Below, in pieces: positions 16,913-25,409 of a stretch of DNA of 43,301 bases; positions within the stretch are counted from its first letter, which is position 1, and each line of letters begins with the position of its first letter. The DNA comes from Acidobacteriaceae bacterium. Lineage in GTDB: Bacteria; Acidobacteriota; Terriglobia; Terriglobales; Acidobacteriaceae. The notes below the pieces were generated by a model. It was not told where the DNA came from, did not search any database, and was given only the letters and a program-made list of their open reading frames with translations. The position numbers and the translations under genes are program-made. Where the stretch lies: the NCBI GenBank assembly GCA_003134655.1, contig PLBY01000033.1, positions 1-43,301 on the forward strand. Direction: 5' to 3'.

Positions 16913-17199
16913 AACGGTTTCCCGTGACGTGTCTCTGCCGGTTTCCGAAAAAGGTGCCGGTCAATGCGTAATGGCAATAATGAGATGGTCCGCCGCCGAG
17001 TTAGCCGAGGCAAATCGGAGTGATGATTGGGCTTGGCAAAAGCCAGACGGAGGAAGACGCTTGTATATGTGCGATGTTACTTCGCTTGTGCCAGCGTTGG
17101 TCTATGAGGAACTCTCTGGCGCTGCGTCTCCCTTCCGGTGCCTGACCGGTCGGTTCTTGGGCAAGGGAATCGATCCGATCGTTCCCGCACCCAGAGCAT

Positions 17200-17549
17200 A
17201 ATCCGCGACGTGCGCAAAGTTCGGGTTTGGTTCGTTCACTCGTTGAGGGGTTTCAGGTCGGGCTCAGCGAGGAGATCCGTCAATCGTCGCATCAGTCCAC
17301 CTCGCTTGCTAGTTCTCGCAATGATTCTCGCAGCCATGGATCAATTTGTGACGCTGATCGCAGAGAGTAATGATGTTCTCCTCGGAGTCGTCGCCCGAGT
17401 GACTGCGGAATTGCTTGTGGTGGATCTGAAGTTGCTGCACTGATCCGCAGCTTTGGCACCTCCAACCATCCCGTTCAAGAACCCGCCGGCAAAGGTGTTG
17501 GTAAGCGTCGGCGTCTAAGTCGCAGTCGCTTCGGTCGAATCGGGGTCAT
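17200..17549 (-). pseudogene. Decayed HNH endonuclease copy 3 with its downstream flank
   Basis: Reading from the ATG at 17549 on the minus strand gives MTPIRPKRLRLRRRR, then a frameshift and stop. In the shifted frame the homologous protein continues DADAYQHLCRRVLERDGWRC, IHHKQFRSHSGDD and NIITLCDQRH up to a stop at 17309. Compared with copy 2 (23209-23472) it has an early deletion or frameshift and a Cys-to-Arg change in the second zinc knuckle (CDQCH to CDQRH). The non-coding flank 17200-17308 also matches 23128-23208 (AAAGTTCGGGTTTGGTTCG and following). It is non-functional. Confidence 0.85.
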
Positions 17550-17814
17550 GAAGCTTTGGGATAGGAGCAATCTGAGTGCAGTTAAGTGCTTTACTACGAA
17601 TGGGTCTGGCGGAGAGGGAGAAATTCTATTGCCGCCATTTCTAGCTAGTGCCGATGAATCCTACACTTCCGCGATAATACCCTGTCCTTGAGAGGGTTAC
17701 AAGCGAATCCCTTCTTCGGGTACCGTTTCTATAGTTTCTCTTATTCGCTGCGTTTCCGCGTAAAACGGTATCAGTGGTATCAGTGGAATTATTCAGAGAA
17801 TAGCTACTGCGGCT

Positions 17815-19992
17815 TCAATCCTTGAAAGTCGCCACCTTTCCCCTTAACACGGTGATTGACGCCTTGGGCAGAATAAACGCAGTCTGCGAACCTGCTTCCA
17901 GAGCAGTCGCGACCGGCGGGTGATCCGGATCCGCGTGACTGTTTGGGCCGTTGTCAATCCAGACATACTGCTCACTTCCGAAAGTCACAACGGTAGCCGG
18001 CCCTGAAAATGACGCACTCTCCTTGCTCCTGAGACCCTCAAACTGGACGCGCACGGTGTGCGGGTTGCTCTCGTCCCGGTTGACCAGCATCAACGACCAG
18101 TTTCCGTCGGGGCGATGCACTGCGTACGACGTTACCAGCACGTTGCCTTCGGCATCCTTGATGTCCGTTGAAGAAGGGAACATCTGATGCACGCCAGAGC
18201 GGTGCTGCACCCACTCTAGGTTGATCATGTGCGCCGCGTAATACGGCGATGTGTAGCCAAGGATGTTGTAGTCCTCATCCGAAACAAAATTCGACCACGA
18301 GGACCAGCCCAGACAAGTCTTCTGAATGCCTTGCGGCTGAATCGGCGAGTGATAGAAAGCGGCGCCTCCGCCTTCAAAGAAAGAGCCAACATTGTCGGCC
18401 AGCCACAGGGCCGCGAAGATCGTCGTCATGGGTCCGGTAAGCGCGGCAGCCAGATGGTTCTCGGTCACCATGAGCGGAACTTCCTTGGGGACACCGTCGT
18501 CTCTCCACACCTGTAGGATGTGCTTCATCAACTGAGGTTCGGCGTACAAAGTCTTCCACGTGATGTCGCAAGGCTCGAACGGATAGTGCTCGAATGACAC
18601 AAAGGCCAGGTCTGAAATACGGCCATGCGTCTTCAAGTAATCTACAAAGCGGCCCATCCACGAGATCCGTCCCTGTGCGTCGGGCCAGACTCGGATGTCT
18701 TCGTTCACGCCTTCGAAGACTGGGCCACCCAGTTTGAGTTGGGGATCAACCTTGTGGATGGCAGTGGCCCATTGGATGTACAAGGCTCCGTAGTCTTCCG
18801 GCATGGCATGCTTGCCGTCCGGCTCCTCACCCATCTCAACGTACCCAATGCGGTAGCCGCGCTTTTCGATGTAGGCAATTTGGGCGGCAGCGTCGTCCGG
18901 CGTCCCATAAAGCATGGTGACCGGAATCATCGCTGGAAGATTGTTGGTGAGGCCGCTGGTGAAGAAGAGATCGAAACCGCTGTGCTGGTAGCTGCCGGTG
19001 GCGTTTACATCAGCGGCGGAGTGCCAGGGATCAATTGAAGACGACGTGAAGGTGGTTGGTCTGTCACTGAAATTCTTTTGAACTTCGGCAAAGGCGCCGC
19101 TGGAGTCGATGCTGCCCAGACGAATTTCTTGAATGGCGTATCCCACGCAGTTGCGGATGTCGTCCGCGCCATGCAGATCGCAGGTGTTTGACGATTCGGT
19201 CATCAAGACGCGCACGTACTGAGTGCTCACAGGCGCGTCGGCGAGCGTCACATTAGCCGTCCCGCCTGGAGCGTTTCTGATAGTGCCGGAGGGGAAGGTC
19301 TTCCACTCGCCCTGAGGGCCTCCATCAAAGTCGAGCGCCCGCGTTCCCACCCAATACTGTACCTGATAGGTCGTGGCATACGGGCTCGCCCACGCGATGC
19401 GGATTGCGTTCACCGGCTTTTCAGTCTTCAGATCCACGATCACCCATTGCGGATGCAGCGCGTCAACTTCTCCCGTGAACTTGCTGGTGAGATAGGGATT
19501 GCTCTTCCAATAGCTGAGATTCGGACCTTGCAGTGGGCGGTCTCCGCTGGTCGAGATGCCACGGTGAGGCAATGCATAGGAAAGGATGTAGCGCACCGGG
19601 TCCCTGATATCAGTGCTGCCGGTGAAGTATCCGCTCTTGTGCGCTGCATCGCTCCAGGTTCCGTTCTCAGTCCAGTGCCACGCAGCCATGCGGAGCTCGG
19701 AATTGTTGCGATAAGTGATTGGTCCCCAGCCCGCGGAGAGCGACTCCTGAATGATGTGAGGGGTGTAAACCTTATCGATGTCGTTATGGGAGAGAACATC
19801 GATCGAGCTGCCAAGGGCGCTGTCGGGATCGAAGGAGTTGATGGCATGCCCGGGCGTAGCGTCGACGCGGACGGTCCCAACAGGCGGTTCCGTACCTGAC
19901 TGCTTCGATTGAGCCATCAAAGTTGCTGCCCATGCAACAAGAAAGAGGATGGTGATCGCGAAGTGCTCCCAGGACCTTGAATACTCTTCCAT
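17815..19992 (-). CDS. Secreted glycoside hydrolase-like protein with discoidin domain
   Basis: 725 residues from the ATG at 19992 (MEEYSRSWEH); upstream codons to 20103 look non-genuine. An N-terminal hydrophobic helix (ITILFLVAWAATLMAQ) is a signal peptide. Residues ~170-330 contain a discoidin/F5_8C-like fold (QWVIVDLKTEKPVNAIRIAW, TQYVRVLMTES). A TIM-barrel region follows, with GYVEMGEEPDG and LMVTENHLAA as candidate acid/base and nucleophile glutamates as in clan GH-A; SFEHYPFEP lies between. The C-terminal beta domain (WSLMLVNRDES) is typical of such enzymes. The substrate is unknown, probably a plant or microbial polysaccharide. No clear ribosome binding site. Confidence 0.75.
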   Translation of the reverse strand: MEEYSRSWEHFAITILFLVAWAATLMAQSKQSGTEPPVGTVRVDATPGHAINSFDPDSALGSSIDVLSHNDIDKVYTPHIIQESLSAGWGPITYRNNSELRMAAWHWTENGTWSDAAHKSGYFTGSTDIRDPVRYILSYALPHRGISTSGDRPLQGPNLSYWKSNPYLTSKFTGEVDALHPQWVIVDLKTEKPVNAIRIAWASPYATTYQVQYWVGTRALDFDGGPQGEWKTFPSGTIRNAPGGTANVTLADAPVSTQYVRVLMTESSNTCDLHGADDIRNCVGYAIQEIRLGSIDSSGAFAEVQKNFSDRPTTFTSSSIDPWHSAADVNATGSYQHSGFDLFFTSGLTNNLPAMIPVTMLYGTPDDAAAQIAYIEKRGYRIGYVEMGEEPDGKHAMPEDYGALYIQWATAIHKVDPQLKLGGPVFEGVNEDIRVWPDAQGRISWMGRFVDYLKTHGRISDLAFVSFEHYPFEPCDITWKTLYAEPQLMKHILQVWRDDGVPKEVPLMVTENHLAAALTGPMTTIFAALWLADNVGSFFEGGGAAFYHSPIQPQGIQKTCLGWSSWSNFVSDEDYNILGYTSPYYAAHMINLEWVQHRSGVHQMFPSSTDIKDAEGNVLVTSYAVHRPDGNWSLMLVNRDESNPHTVRVQFEGLRSKESASFSGPATVVTFGSEQYVWIDNGPNSHADPDHPPVATALEAGSQTAFILPKASITVLRGKVATFKD

Positions 19993-20127
19993 GCTGCGGA
20001 TAGTAACCCAGAAGTGCCAAGAAACAATAGCTGACGAAATCAGATGGGGATGAGAAGACCGCTCTCCGACGGGATGCCGTACACTCCCAAGTGATCGACG
20101 CACTCAAAGCGCAAGGGATATAAGACC

Positions 20128-20204
20128 CGCAGCCTTGGCACCTCCAGCCATCCCGTTCAAGGACCTGGCGGCACAGTTGTTGGTAGGCGTCGGTGTCTAG
20201 TCCC
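20128..20204 (-). pseudogene. HNH endonuclease fragment, copy 4
   Basis: About 76 bases match the 5' part of the HNH genes. On the minus strand they read DTDAYQQLCRQVLERDGWRC followed by QGCG, then homology ends before the catalytic HNH core. It lies directly upstream of the glycoside hydrolase gene. It is a relic only. Confidence 0.75.
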
Positions 20205-20456
20205 CAGGCGGCAGTGCTGCCGATCAATGAGCAGAGTAGTGCTGCGACCTCAGGGTCAGAGTCATCCGCCGCTCGGAAGTGCCGACCAGACCTCATCGGT
20301 CGCAATTGTCGGAAACGAGACGCCATCCTGTCCCGCTCATGATTGGATATTGCGCCATCGAAGCGGCAAGAAACCATGCAGCAGACGGCTGCCGCCCGTG
20401 GCCGATTGATGCGAAACTCCCATCGAGATACACTTTCGCTAAATCAAAAGGCGTCT

Positions 20457-21188
20457 ATGAAACTATCGGTGGTGATGCCCGTTTATAACGAACAAGCGAC
20501 CCTGCGCGAGGCGATAGAGCGAGTCATGTCGGTTGGCCTCGAGATAGAACTGATCTGCGTCGATGACGGTTCGAGGGATGGATCGCGCGAAATTCTCGCA
20601 GATCTGCAAGAGCAAAGGCCCCAGATGAAGGTCTTGCTGCAGCCGCGTAACATGGGCAAGGGTGCCGCACTCCGCCGTGGAATTCAGGAGGCAACCGGCG
20701 ACTATGTGATCATCCAGGATGCGGACTTGGAGTACGACCCTACGGACTATCCTCAGTTGCTGGGCCCATTGGAGGCGGGGCAAGCAGACGTGGTCTATGG
20801 TTCACGTTTTCTCGGGAGCGGGCCACATCGCGTACTTTACTTCTGGCACTCGGTGGGAAACAGGCTTCTCACGTTGCTCTCGAACATGCTTACCAACCTG
20901 AACATGACGGATATGGAGACGTGCTACAAGGTGTTCCGTCGAGAGGTTATTCAGTCGATCCGTCTTGAGGAGGACCGCTTTGGCTTTGAGCCGGAAATCA
21001 CGGTAAAAATCGCCAAACGCAATCTGCGCATTTACGAAGTGGGCATTAAGTACTGGGGGCGTACGTACGAGGAAGGCAAGAAGATCGGCTGGAAGGACGG
21101 CTTCCGCGCTCTATGGTGTTTGGCGAAATATTGGTGGAAGGAGCCGCAGGTCGCGGTCGCCACGAAGCCGTCCGACGCTAACGCATGA
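20457..21188 (+). CDS. Family 2 glycosyltransferase (dolichyl-phosphate mannosyltransferase-like)
   Basis: 243 residues from the ATG at 20457, preceded by AAAGG. Family motifs are [14 protein letters not shown], the VDDGSRDGS nucleotide-sugar motif, [12 protein letters not shown], and QDADLEYDP (DxD-type metal site); GSRF also fits. No membrane segments beyond one amphipathic stretch ([16 protein letters not shown]). Such enzymes transfer a sugar from a nucleotide or polyprenyl donor, often to a lipid carrier. It stands alone among mobile-element relics. Confidence 0.88.
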   Translation: MKLSVVMPVYNEQATLREAIERVMSVGLEIELICVDDGSRDGSREILADLQEQRPQMKVLLQPRNMGKGAALRRGIQEATGDYVIIQDADLEYDPTDYPQLLGPLEAGQADVVYGSRFLGSGPHRVLYFWHSVGNRLLTLLSNMLTNLNMTDMETCYKVFRREVIQSIRLEEDRFGFEPEITVKIAKRNLRIYEVGIKYWGRTYEEGKKIGWKDGFRALWCLAKYWWKEPQVAVATKPSDANA

Positions 21189-21204
21189 GCACGCTCTCTC
21201 CGTG

Positions 21205-21405
21205 TTCGGGGGCATGCCGCGCAGTCGGATCGCGTTGGAAACGGGGATGCATTCGCCCTAGGCAAGCTGGTTGTTGAGCGAGTTGGGACACGAAGTGTCG
21301 TGGCGCAGGCGCGCAACGCGCGGTTGATCGGGGAAAGTCGGAAGAAAGACGATCGTCTGGATGCCCGGACCCTGGCGTGGTTGGTGCGAGTCGATCCCCA
21401 GTTGT
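21205..21405 (+). pseudogene. IS110-family transposase fragment A
   Basis: The plus strand encodes GMPRSRIALETGMHSP, an in-frame TAG where a Trp codon is expected, then SWLLSELGHEV. After a frameshift it continues VAQARNARLIGESRKKDDRL and DARTLAWLVRVDPQL. This is the N-terminal DEDD region of IS110 transposases (KxDxxDARxLA). It stops where an oppositely oriented IS110 fragment begins, near 21405. Confidence 0.8.
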
Positions 21406-21645
21406 CCCGCTTCCCGCCACAACCGCTTCTTGCAATGTAGTCCTTCGTTGAGTGCCACCGCTTGATGAGTAATGATCCGCGTGCGCGCCTGCACAATGCT
21501 GTCCTGTGCCACAGCAGTTGCCGCAGATCGCGATTCTCCCAGCTCGGCACCCAGATCCGCGGAAAGCGATCTTCCATCATCAATCGCAGAATCAGCTGGG
21601 CATCCTGGTGATCCGTCTTCTGCTTGCGTACTCGCGTATCTGACA
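21405..21645 (-). pseudogene. IS110-family transposase fragment B (inverted relative to A)
   Basis: The minus strand encodes RVRKQKTDHQDAQLILRLM, EDRFPRIWVPSWENRDLRQL and LWHR, then shifts frame to QDSIVQARTRIITHQAVALN and CKKRLWREAG. These are conserved blocks of another IS110 subgroup. Both ends are missing. Fragments A and B meet head-on, so two elements probably inserted and decayed here. Confidence 0.8.
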
Positions 21646-21677
21646 TTCCCTGGCGGGTCGTCGCCTCACTGAGACCC

Positions 21678-22031
21678 CTATCGCGTCCAATCTTCCGGCA
21701 CGTGTTCAATGCCCCACACGTTGCCGGGGCTATGAAGCTCCATGCCCAACAGCCAAATCTTCTCATATTCTCCAAGGGAGAAGCAGGTCACAACCTGGGC
21801 GGTGACGGTGCGAGTGGGCAAACCCTGTAATTCAACCGCCGTCCCGATCTCGACGGGACGAGTGGAGCGAGCCGCGCACCCATTCAGATTCACGAGTAGT
21901 ATCTGGCAGGATTCGGAGAAGGGGTGAAGCGCGTCCAGGTTGACGAGCGTGACGGGAATTTCGCAAGGGATTCGGGTGCCACGACGCGCACGGGTTCTGT
22001 TGAGGGCAAGGCTTGGTGTCGAGTTCTCCAA
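21678..22031 (-). CDS. PilZ-domain protein
   Basis: A 117-residue single-domain protein. RARRGTRIPCEIPVTLVNLD carries the RxxxR motif, LLVNLNGCAARS is the second motif (D/NxSxxG position with N-x-N-G-C-A), and EYEKIWLLGMELHSPGNVWG is the conserved end. PilZ domains bind c-di-GMP and alter partner proteins; the second motif is altered (NGCAA), so binding is not certain. Such short PilZ proteins are common in Acidobacteriota. It is flanked by the IS110 relic. Confidence 0.8.
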   Translation of the reverse strand: MENSTPSLALNRTRARRGTRIPCEIPVTLVNLDALHPFSESCQILLVNLNGCAARSTRPVEIGTAVELQGLPTRTVTAQVVTCFSLGEYEKIWLLGMELHSPGNVWGIEHVPEDWTR

Positions 22032-22263
22032 GAATCGATCATCCCAGAAATCGGCACGGAGCTAAGGCACCGATAGTTTTCTGTTCGGGATTCGTAACAA
22101 CCCGTGAAATCAGCACGCATGCGGCCGAAGTGTCGGCAGTCCTGCCGAAATGTCGGCGGGGAACACACCAAAGATCGTCGTGATTCGCGGCAGTTTGCAC
22201 GGACTACCTGGAGAGGCGCACGGAATCAAGCGTGCAACGCTGTCCTCGGATGAATGGAGCATA

Positions 22264-22506
22264 ATGCGAAACGTGAATGACACAACCCTTGTCATCCGCT
22301 GCCCACATTGCCTGATCGGCATCGAGTGCAGACCGATGATCGCATATAAGGATGGGCGGTTTGTCTGCCGTGACTGCGCCCATACCGTGAGGCCCGGAGT
22401 CCCCGAATACAGATGTAGTTGCCGCCCCTGTCTCAGGATTGCTCGGGGCGATGACCCCACAGAAGGAAGCGCCCTCGGGGCCAAGTTTTCCACAGATTTC
22501 TCCTGA
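22264..22506 (+). CDS. Small zinc-ribbon protein
   Basis: 80 residues from the ATG at 22264 (MRNVNDTTLVIRCPHC), with GGAG about 4 bases upstream; the frame is open further upstream to 22150. CPHC and CRDC form a four-cysteine zinc ribbon (RCPHCLIGIECR, GRFVCRDCAHTVRPG), followed by another CSCRPC cluster. Function unknown; binding of nucleic acid or protein is typical of the fold. It is 43 bases upstream of the broken recombinase. Confidence 0.6.
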   Translation: MRNVNDTTLVIRCPHCLIGIECRPMIAYKDGRFVCRDCAHTVRPGVPEYRCSCRPCLRIARGDDPTEGSALGAKFSTDFS

Positions 22507-22549
22507 AGCTTTCTCTGATCCGGTCGATGTCCCTCTTTAGGAGGGCATC

Positions 22550-23130
22550 ATGTCCACTGCCAAACTGCTTGTCCCCGCTGCTCAGTACCTTCGTATGTCA
22601 ACCGAACACCAGCAGTACTCGCTGGAAAACCAGTCCACGGCGATCCAGACGTACGCAGAGTCCTCACCTATTCCGACGCCGCGAGAAGCGGTCTGATCCT
22701 CCGGCGGCGAGCGGGCCTCCGCCAACTCTTGCAAGATGTCGTCGCCGGAACGGCTCCTTACAAAGCCATCCTCGTCTACGATGTCAGCCGCTGGGGACGG
22801 TTTCAGGACACGGACGAATCGGCGCACTATGAATTTCTCTGCAAGTCAGCAGGCGTACCCGTGCATTATTGCGCTGAAACGTTTGCGAACGATGGAAGTC
22901 TGCCGAGCCTCATCATGAAGGCGCTCAAGAGAACGATGGCTGGAGAGTATAGCCGCGAATTGGGCGTGAAGGTTCTAGCAGGACAGAAGCGACTCGCACG
23001 CCTTGGTTTCAAACAAGGCGGCGTCCCCGGTTACGGCCTGCGGAGGACGTTAGTCTCCGCCGCCGGAACCGCTAAGCAGCAACTCGCGTCAGGTGAGCGA
23101 AAGAGCATAACGACCGATCGCGTCATCCGT
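22550..23130 (+). pseudogene. Broken, truncated serine recombinase
   Basis: An ATG at 22550 with TAGGAGGG upstream starts AAQYLRMSTEHQQYSLENQS and AIQTYAE, the N-terminus of a serine recombinase (R/S catalytic region). A deletion of about 9 codons causes a frameshift and stop near 22696. In the next frame it resumes TYSDAARSGL, AILVYDVSRWGRFQDTDES, VHYCAETFANDGS, RTMAGEYSRELGVKVLAGQK and ITTDRVI. Members of this family run past 500 residues; homology ends at TDRVI, exactly where the repeat flanking the HNH copies (AAAGTTCGGGTTTGG) begins. It was therefore probably truncated by arrival of module 2. Confidence 0.88.
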
Positions 23131-23208
23131 GCAAAGTTCGGGTTTGGTTCGTTCACGCGGTGAGGGGTTTCAAGTCGGGCTCAGCGAGGAGATCCTTCAA
23201 TTGTCGCA

Positions 23209-23472
23209 TCAGTTCAACTCTCTTGCTGGTTCTCGCAATGATTCTCCCCGGCCATGGATCAGTTTGTGACACTGGTCGCAAAGAGTAATGAGGTTCTCCT
23301 CGGAGTCGTCGCCCGAGTGACTGCGGAACTGCTTGTGGTGAACCTGAAGTTGTTGCATTGATCCGCAGCTTTGGCACCTCCAACTGTCCCGCTCTACAAC
23401 CTGTCGGCACAGTTGTTGGTAAGCCTCGGCGTCTAGTCGCAGGCGCGGTCGCTTCGGGCGAATCGAGCTCAC
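23209..23472 (-). CDS. HNH endonuclease, module copy 2
   Basis: 87 residues with the complete fold: DAEAYQQLCRQVVERDSWRC, QSCGS, LQVHHKQFRSHSGDD, ENLITLCDQCHKLIHGRGES. It overlaps the upstream gene by ATGA (23469-23472). The downstream flank (23128-23208) recurs next to the decayed copy 3, so this is the parental-type 3' end, unlike copy 1. It is the last gene of recombination module 2. Confidence 0.9.
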   Translation of the reverse strand: MSSIRPKRPRLRLDAEAYQQLCRQVVERDSWRCQSCGSMQQLQVHHKQFRSHSGDDSEENLITLCDQCHKLIHGRGESLREPARELN

Positions 23473-24167
23473 GAAGCCTTCTCGCTCAGACCTTCGAGGA
23501 ATTCCTGCTTCTGTTCGCTGGGCAGAAATTTGAAGAACCTCGTCATCGAGAACAGCAGTGTCTCCGGGTCTCCGTTGTCCAGGTTGGCGCCAGCCAGAAA
23601 GTCAGCACAGATCATCTCCAGACAATAGCCCCGGGATCGATCGCTTCCCAGCATGAGAGCCGCCGTTTCGATCGCCTTCTCGATGACCGGCATCTGGCTC
23701 TGGTACAGCTTGAAATAGACAATCTCCCACGGTTCAGTTTCCTTCCCCGTCAGTTCCTTCTCAACCGCCTTCTTGAAGTCTTCCTTCGGCATCTGACGGG
23801 CTTTGTGCAACCAGGTTGCACAATCGAAGTTCTGCTGGTCCCGCCTTGCCAGCTTGACCAGCTCGATCCCCTTCGCCCACCCGACTTCCTTCAATTCCTT
23901 CCTTGCCTGCGGTGGCAGGTGTTCGTGGATCGACATCAGGTAGTAGGCCTTCCTCCGCGACTCCGGGAAACGCCTCTCCAGAAACTCGTCGAAACACTTC
24001 AGACTCTCCAGCCTCCAGTACTGTCCCGCCCGCACCTCGCATAGATAGCGCCCCAGTTCGACGAACTTGGTGTCGCGCTCGGTCTCCTTCCGCTGCTCCC
24101 ACGCCAGAATTTCGTCAATCTTGCCCAGTACGAACACGGCTCGGCGACGATTGACCTTCGGCGGCAT
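23469..24167 (-). CDS. Conserved module protein of unknown function, copy 2
   Basis: 232 residues from the ATG at 24167 (MPPKVNRRRAVF), about 95 percent identical to 11020-11718. The reading frame is open for another 100 codons over the nuclease gene, which is a shadow. Conserved landmarks are KIDEILAWEQRKETERDTKF, ELGRYLCEVRAGQYW and KKAVEKELTGKETEPWEI. Preservation of the frame in both copies indicates selection. Function unknown; it is coupled to nuclease and HNH genes. Confidence 0.8.
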   Translation of the reverse strand: MPPKVNRRRAVFVLGKIDEILAWEQRKETERDTKFVELGRYLCEVRAGQYWRLESLKCFDEFLERRFPESRRKAYYLMSIHEHLPPQARKELKEVGWAKGIELVKLARRDQQNFDCATWLHKARQMPKEDFKKAVEKELTGKETEPWEIVYFKLYQSQMPVIEKAIETAALMLGSDRSRGYCLEMICADFLAGANLDNGDPETLLFSMTRFFKFLPSEQKQEFLEGLSEKAS

Positions 24168-24177
24168 GGGCGGATAC

Positions 24178-24981
24178 TCAGTAATTAAGCTCGTCAAGCC
24201 AATCAAGACTGTCGGCTCCTGGACGCCGCACCACAGCGGCGTCGACCATTTCCTGTTTTCCAAGACACAGGCCCACATACGGACATGTGCTACAAGGATT
24301 CTGGGGGAACCGGATACCGCTGTGGGCCGGAAAGTCGGCCGATTCGATCCGACGGATCGTGCCCTCCACCAGGCGGCCAAACTCCTGACGCTGTTCCTCC
24401 GTGATCGTGGTGCGCAGGTACTGAACCTCAACCAGACTCTTGCGGACGAAGACGACCTGGGCGACCTCGGCAATTCCCGTCATCCACGAATAACAAACCA
24501 GCTGCGGATCCAGAGACAGCAGGCCGTCCGGCTCTTGCGGGTATCGGCTGGAAGACGTCTTCCACTCGAGCAGGCAACGTGTGCCGTCAAGGCTCCCTAT
24601 GCCATCGATGTAGGCGACGAAGTCGTTCTTTTCGCCGACGGGCCGGGTGAACTTGATCTGCAGGTTACGTTGAGGCTGGGGGACCTGGACGCGATTGTCC
24701 TGGCAGAACCGGGTTAAGAGCATCAGTCCTTGGCGGAGCATGCGATCCCAGGAGTCGCGGTTGGAGTAGTGCAGCTCCAGGCTCTGGCAGGCAGACCACT
24801 CGGTGAACAAGACTGCTCCTGGATCTTCTCGGCGAAAGAGAGCTCCCAGGGCTTGTTCGAAGGCGCGACCGAAGAGCATCGCCGCCCGGCTGTCCTTCTC
24901 CTTCCAGCCGTCGAGGTAGCGGTGCCGGTACCGGCGCGGGCAGGTGAGGTATTGGCTGATCTGGGTGTAGCTGTAGGTCAT
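24178..24981 (-). CDS. PD-(D/E)XK nuclease, module copy 2
   Basis: 267 residues from the ATG at 24981 (MTYSYTQISQYL), overlapping the upstream stop as TGATG. Catalytic D (AYIDGI), E-x-K (LLEWKTSSSRY), the DPQLVCYSW motif and the four cysteines (YLTCPRR, NPCSTCPYVGLC) are all kept. It is about 90 percent identical to copy 1, with most changes between the catalytic D and the N-terminal third. It probably supplies the nuclease activity of the module. Confidence 0.88.
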   Translation of the reverse strand: MTYSYTQISQYLTCPRRYRHRYLDGWKEKDSRAAMLFGRAFEQALGALFRREDPGAVLFTEWSACQSLELHYSNRDSWDRMLRQGLMLLTRFCQDNRVQVPQPQRNLQIKFTRPVGEKNDFVAYIDGIGSLDGTRCLLEWKTSSSRYPQEPDGLLSLDPQLVCYSWMTGIAEVAQVVFVRKSLVEVQYLRTTITEEQRQEFGRLVEGTIRRIESADFPAHSGIRFPQNPCSTCPYVGLCLGKQEMVDAAVVRRPGADSLDWLDELNY

Positions 24982-25409
24982 CAGGCCACCTGGGGATTGT
25001 CCAGATTTGCGGGTGAAAGCTCTTCCCAACGGCCGGCGGGAGCAAAGCCGTCGAGCCGGAGCAGGGAAGCGCCGTTGAAGACGATGTGGCTGATCTTGAC
25101 GACTCCCTTCAGACCCACGAGCTGGGTCTCGTCGACTTCGTCTCGGCCGAGGAGTTCGGTGTCATAACCGAAGTCGCGCAGGAACCAGTTGAGCTTCCAC
25201 AGGGCTTTCGGGCTGCAATAGAGGCGGCTCGAAAGGACGTGGCCAGAGAAACGGCTGGGTTCAAGAATGCTCAGTGCCAGGGTGTAGTACGGCTTCTGTG
25301 CCTGCCGCTGAAATCTGACTCGTTGCACCCGAACCAGGAAGACTCCGTCGGGGATCTGGTTGGCGGCGCAGCGATCGGCGGCGTGCAGGCCTGTGATCTG
25401 ACGTTTCAT
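24981..25409 (-). CDS. Candidate ssDNA-binding protein (DUF669-like), module copy 2
   Basis: 142 residues from the ATG at 25409, overlapping the stop of the annealing-protein gene (ATGA). About 90 percent identical to 12532-12960, with the substituted positions clustered at residues ~14-27 and ~83-90. The frame extends upstream to 25481, but alignment with copy 1 supports 25409. Role inferred from position in a Red-like operon. Confidence 0.75.
   Translation of the reverse strand: MKRQITGLHAADRCAANQIPDGVFLVRVQRVRFQRQAQKPYYTLALSILEPSRFSGHVLSSRLYCSPKALWKLNWFLRDFGYDTELLGRDEVDETQLVGLKGVVKISHIVFNGASLLRLDGFAPAGRWEELSPANLDNPQVA

Noticed and set aside
16896..17201. Plus-strand 101-codon frame after the small hypothetical gene
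   Set aside because: It overlaps the previous gene, runs into the HNH pseudogene flank and has no recognisable features.
17690..17790. Sequence GAGGGTTACAAGCGAATCCC and the repeated GTATCAGTG as possible tRNA or attachment remnants
   Set aside because: The stem-loop does not fit a T-arm (loop too long, wrong bases), and the short repeat has only two units.
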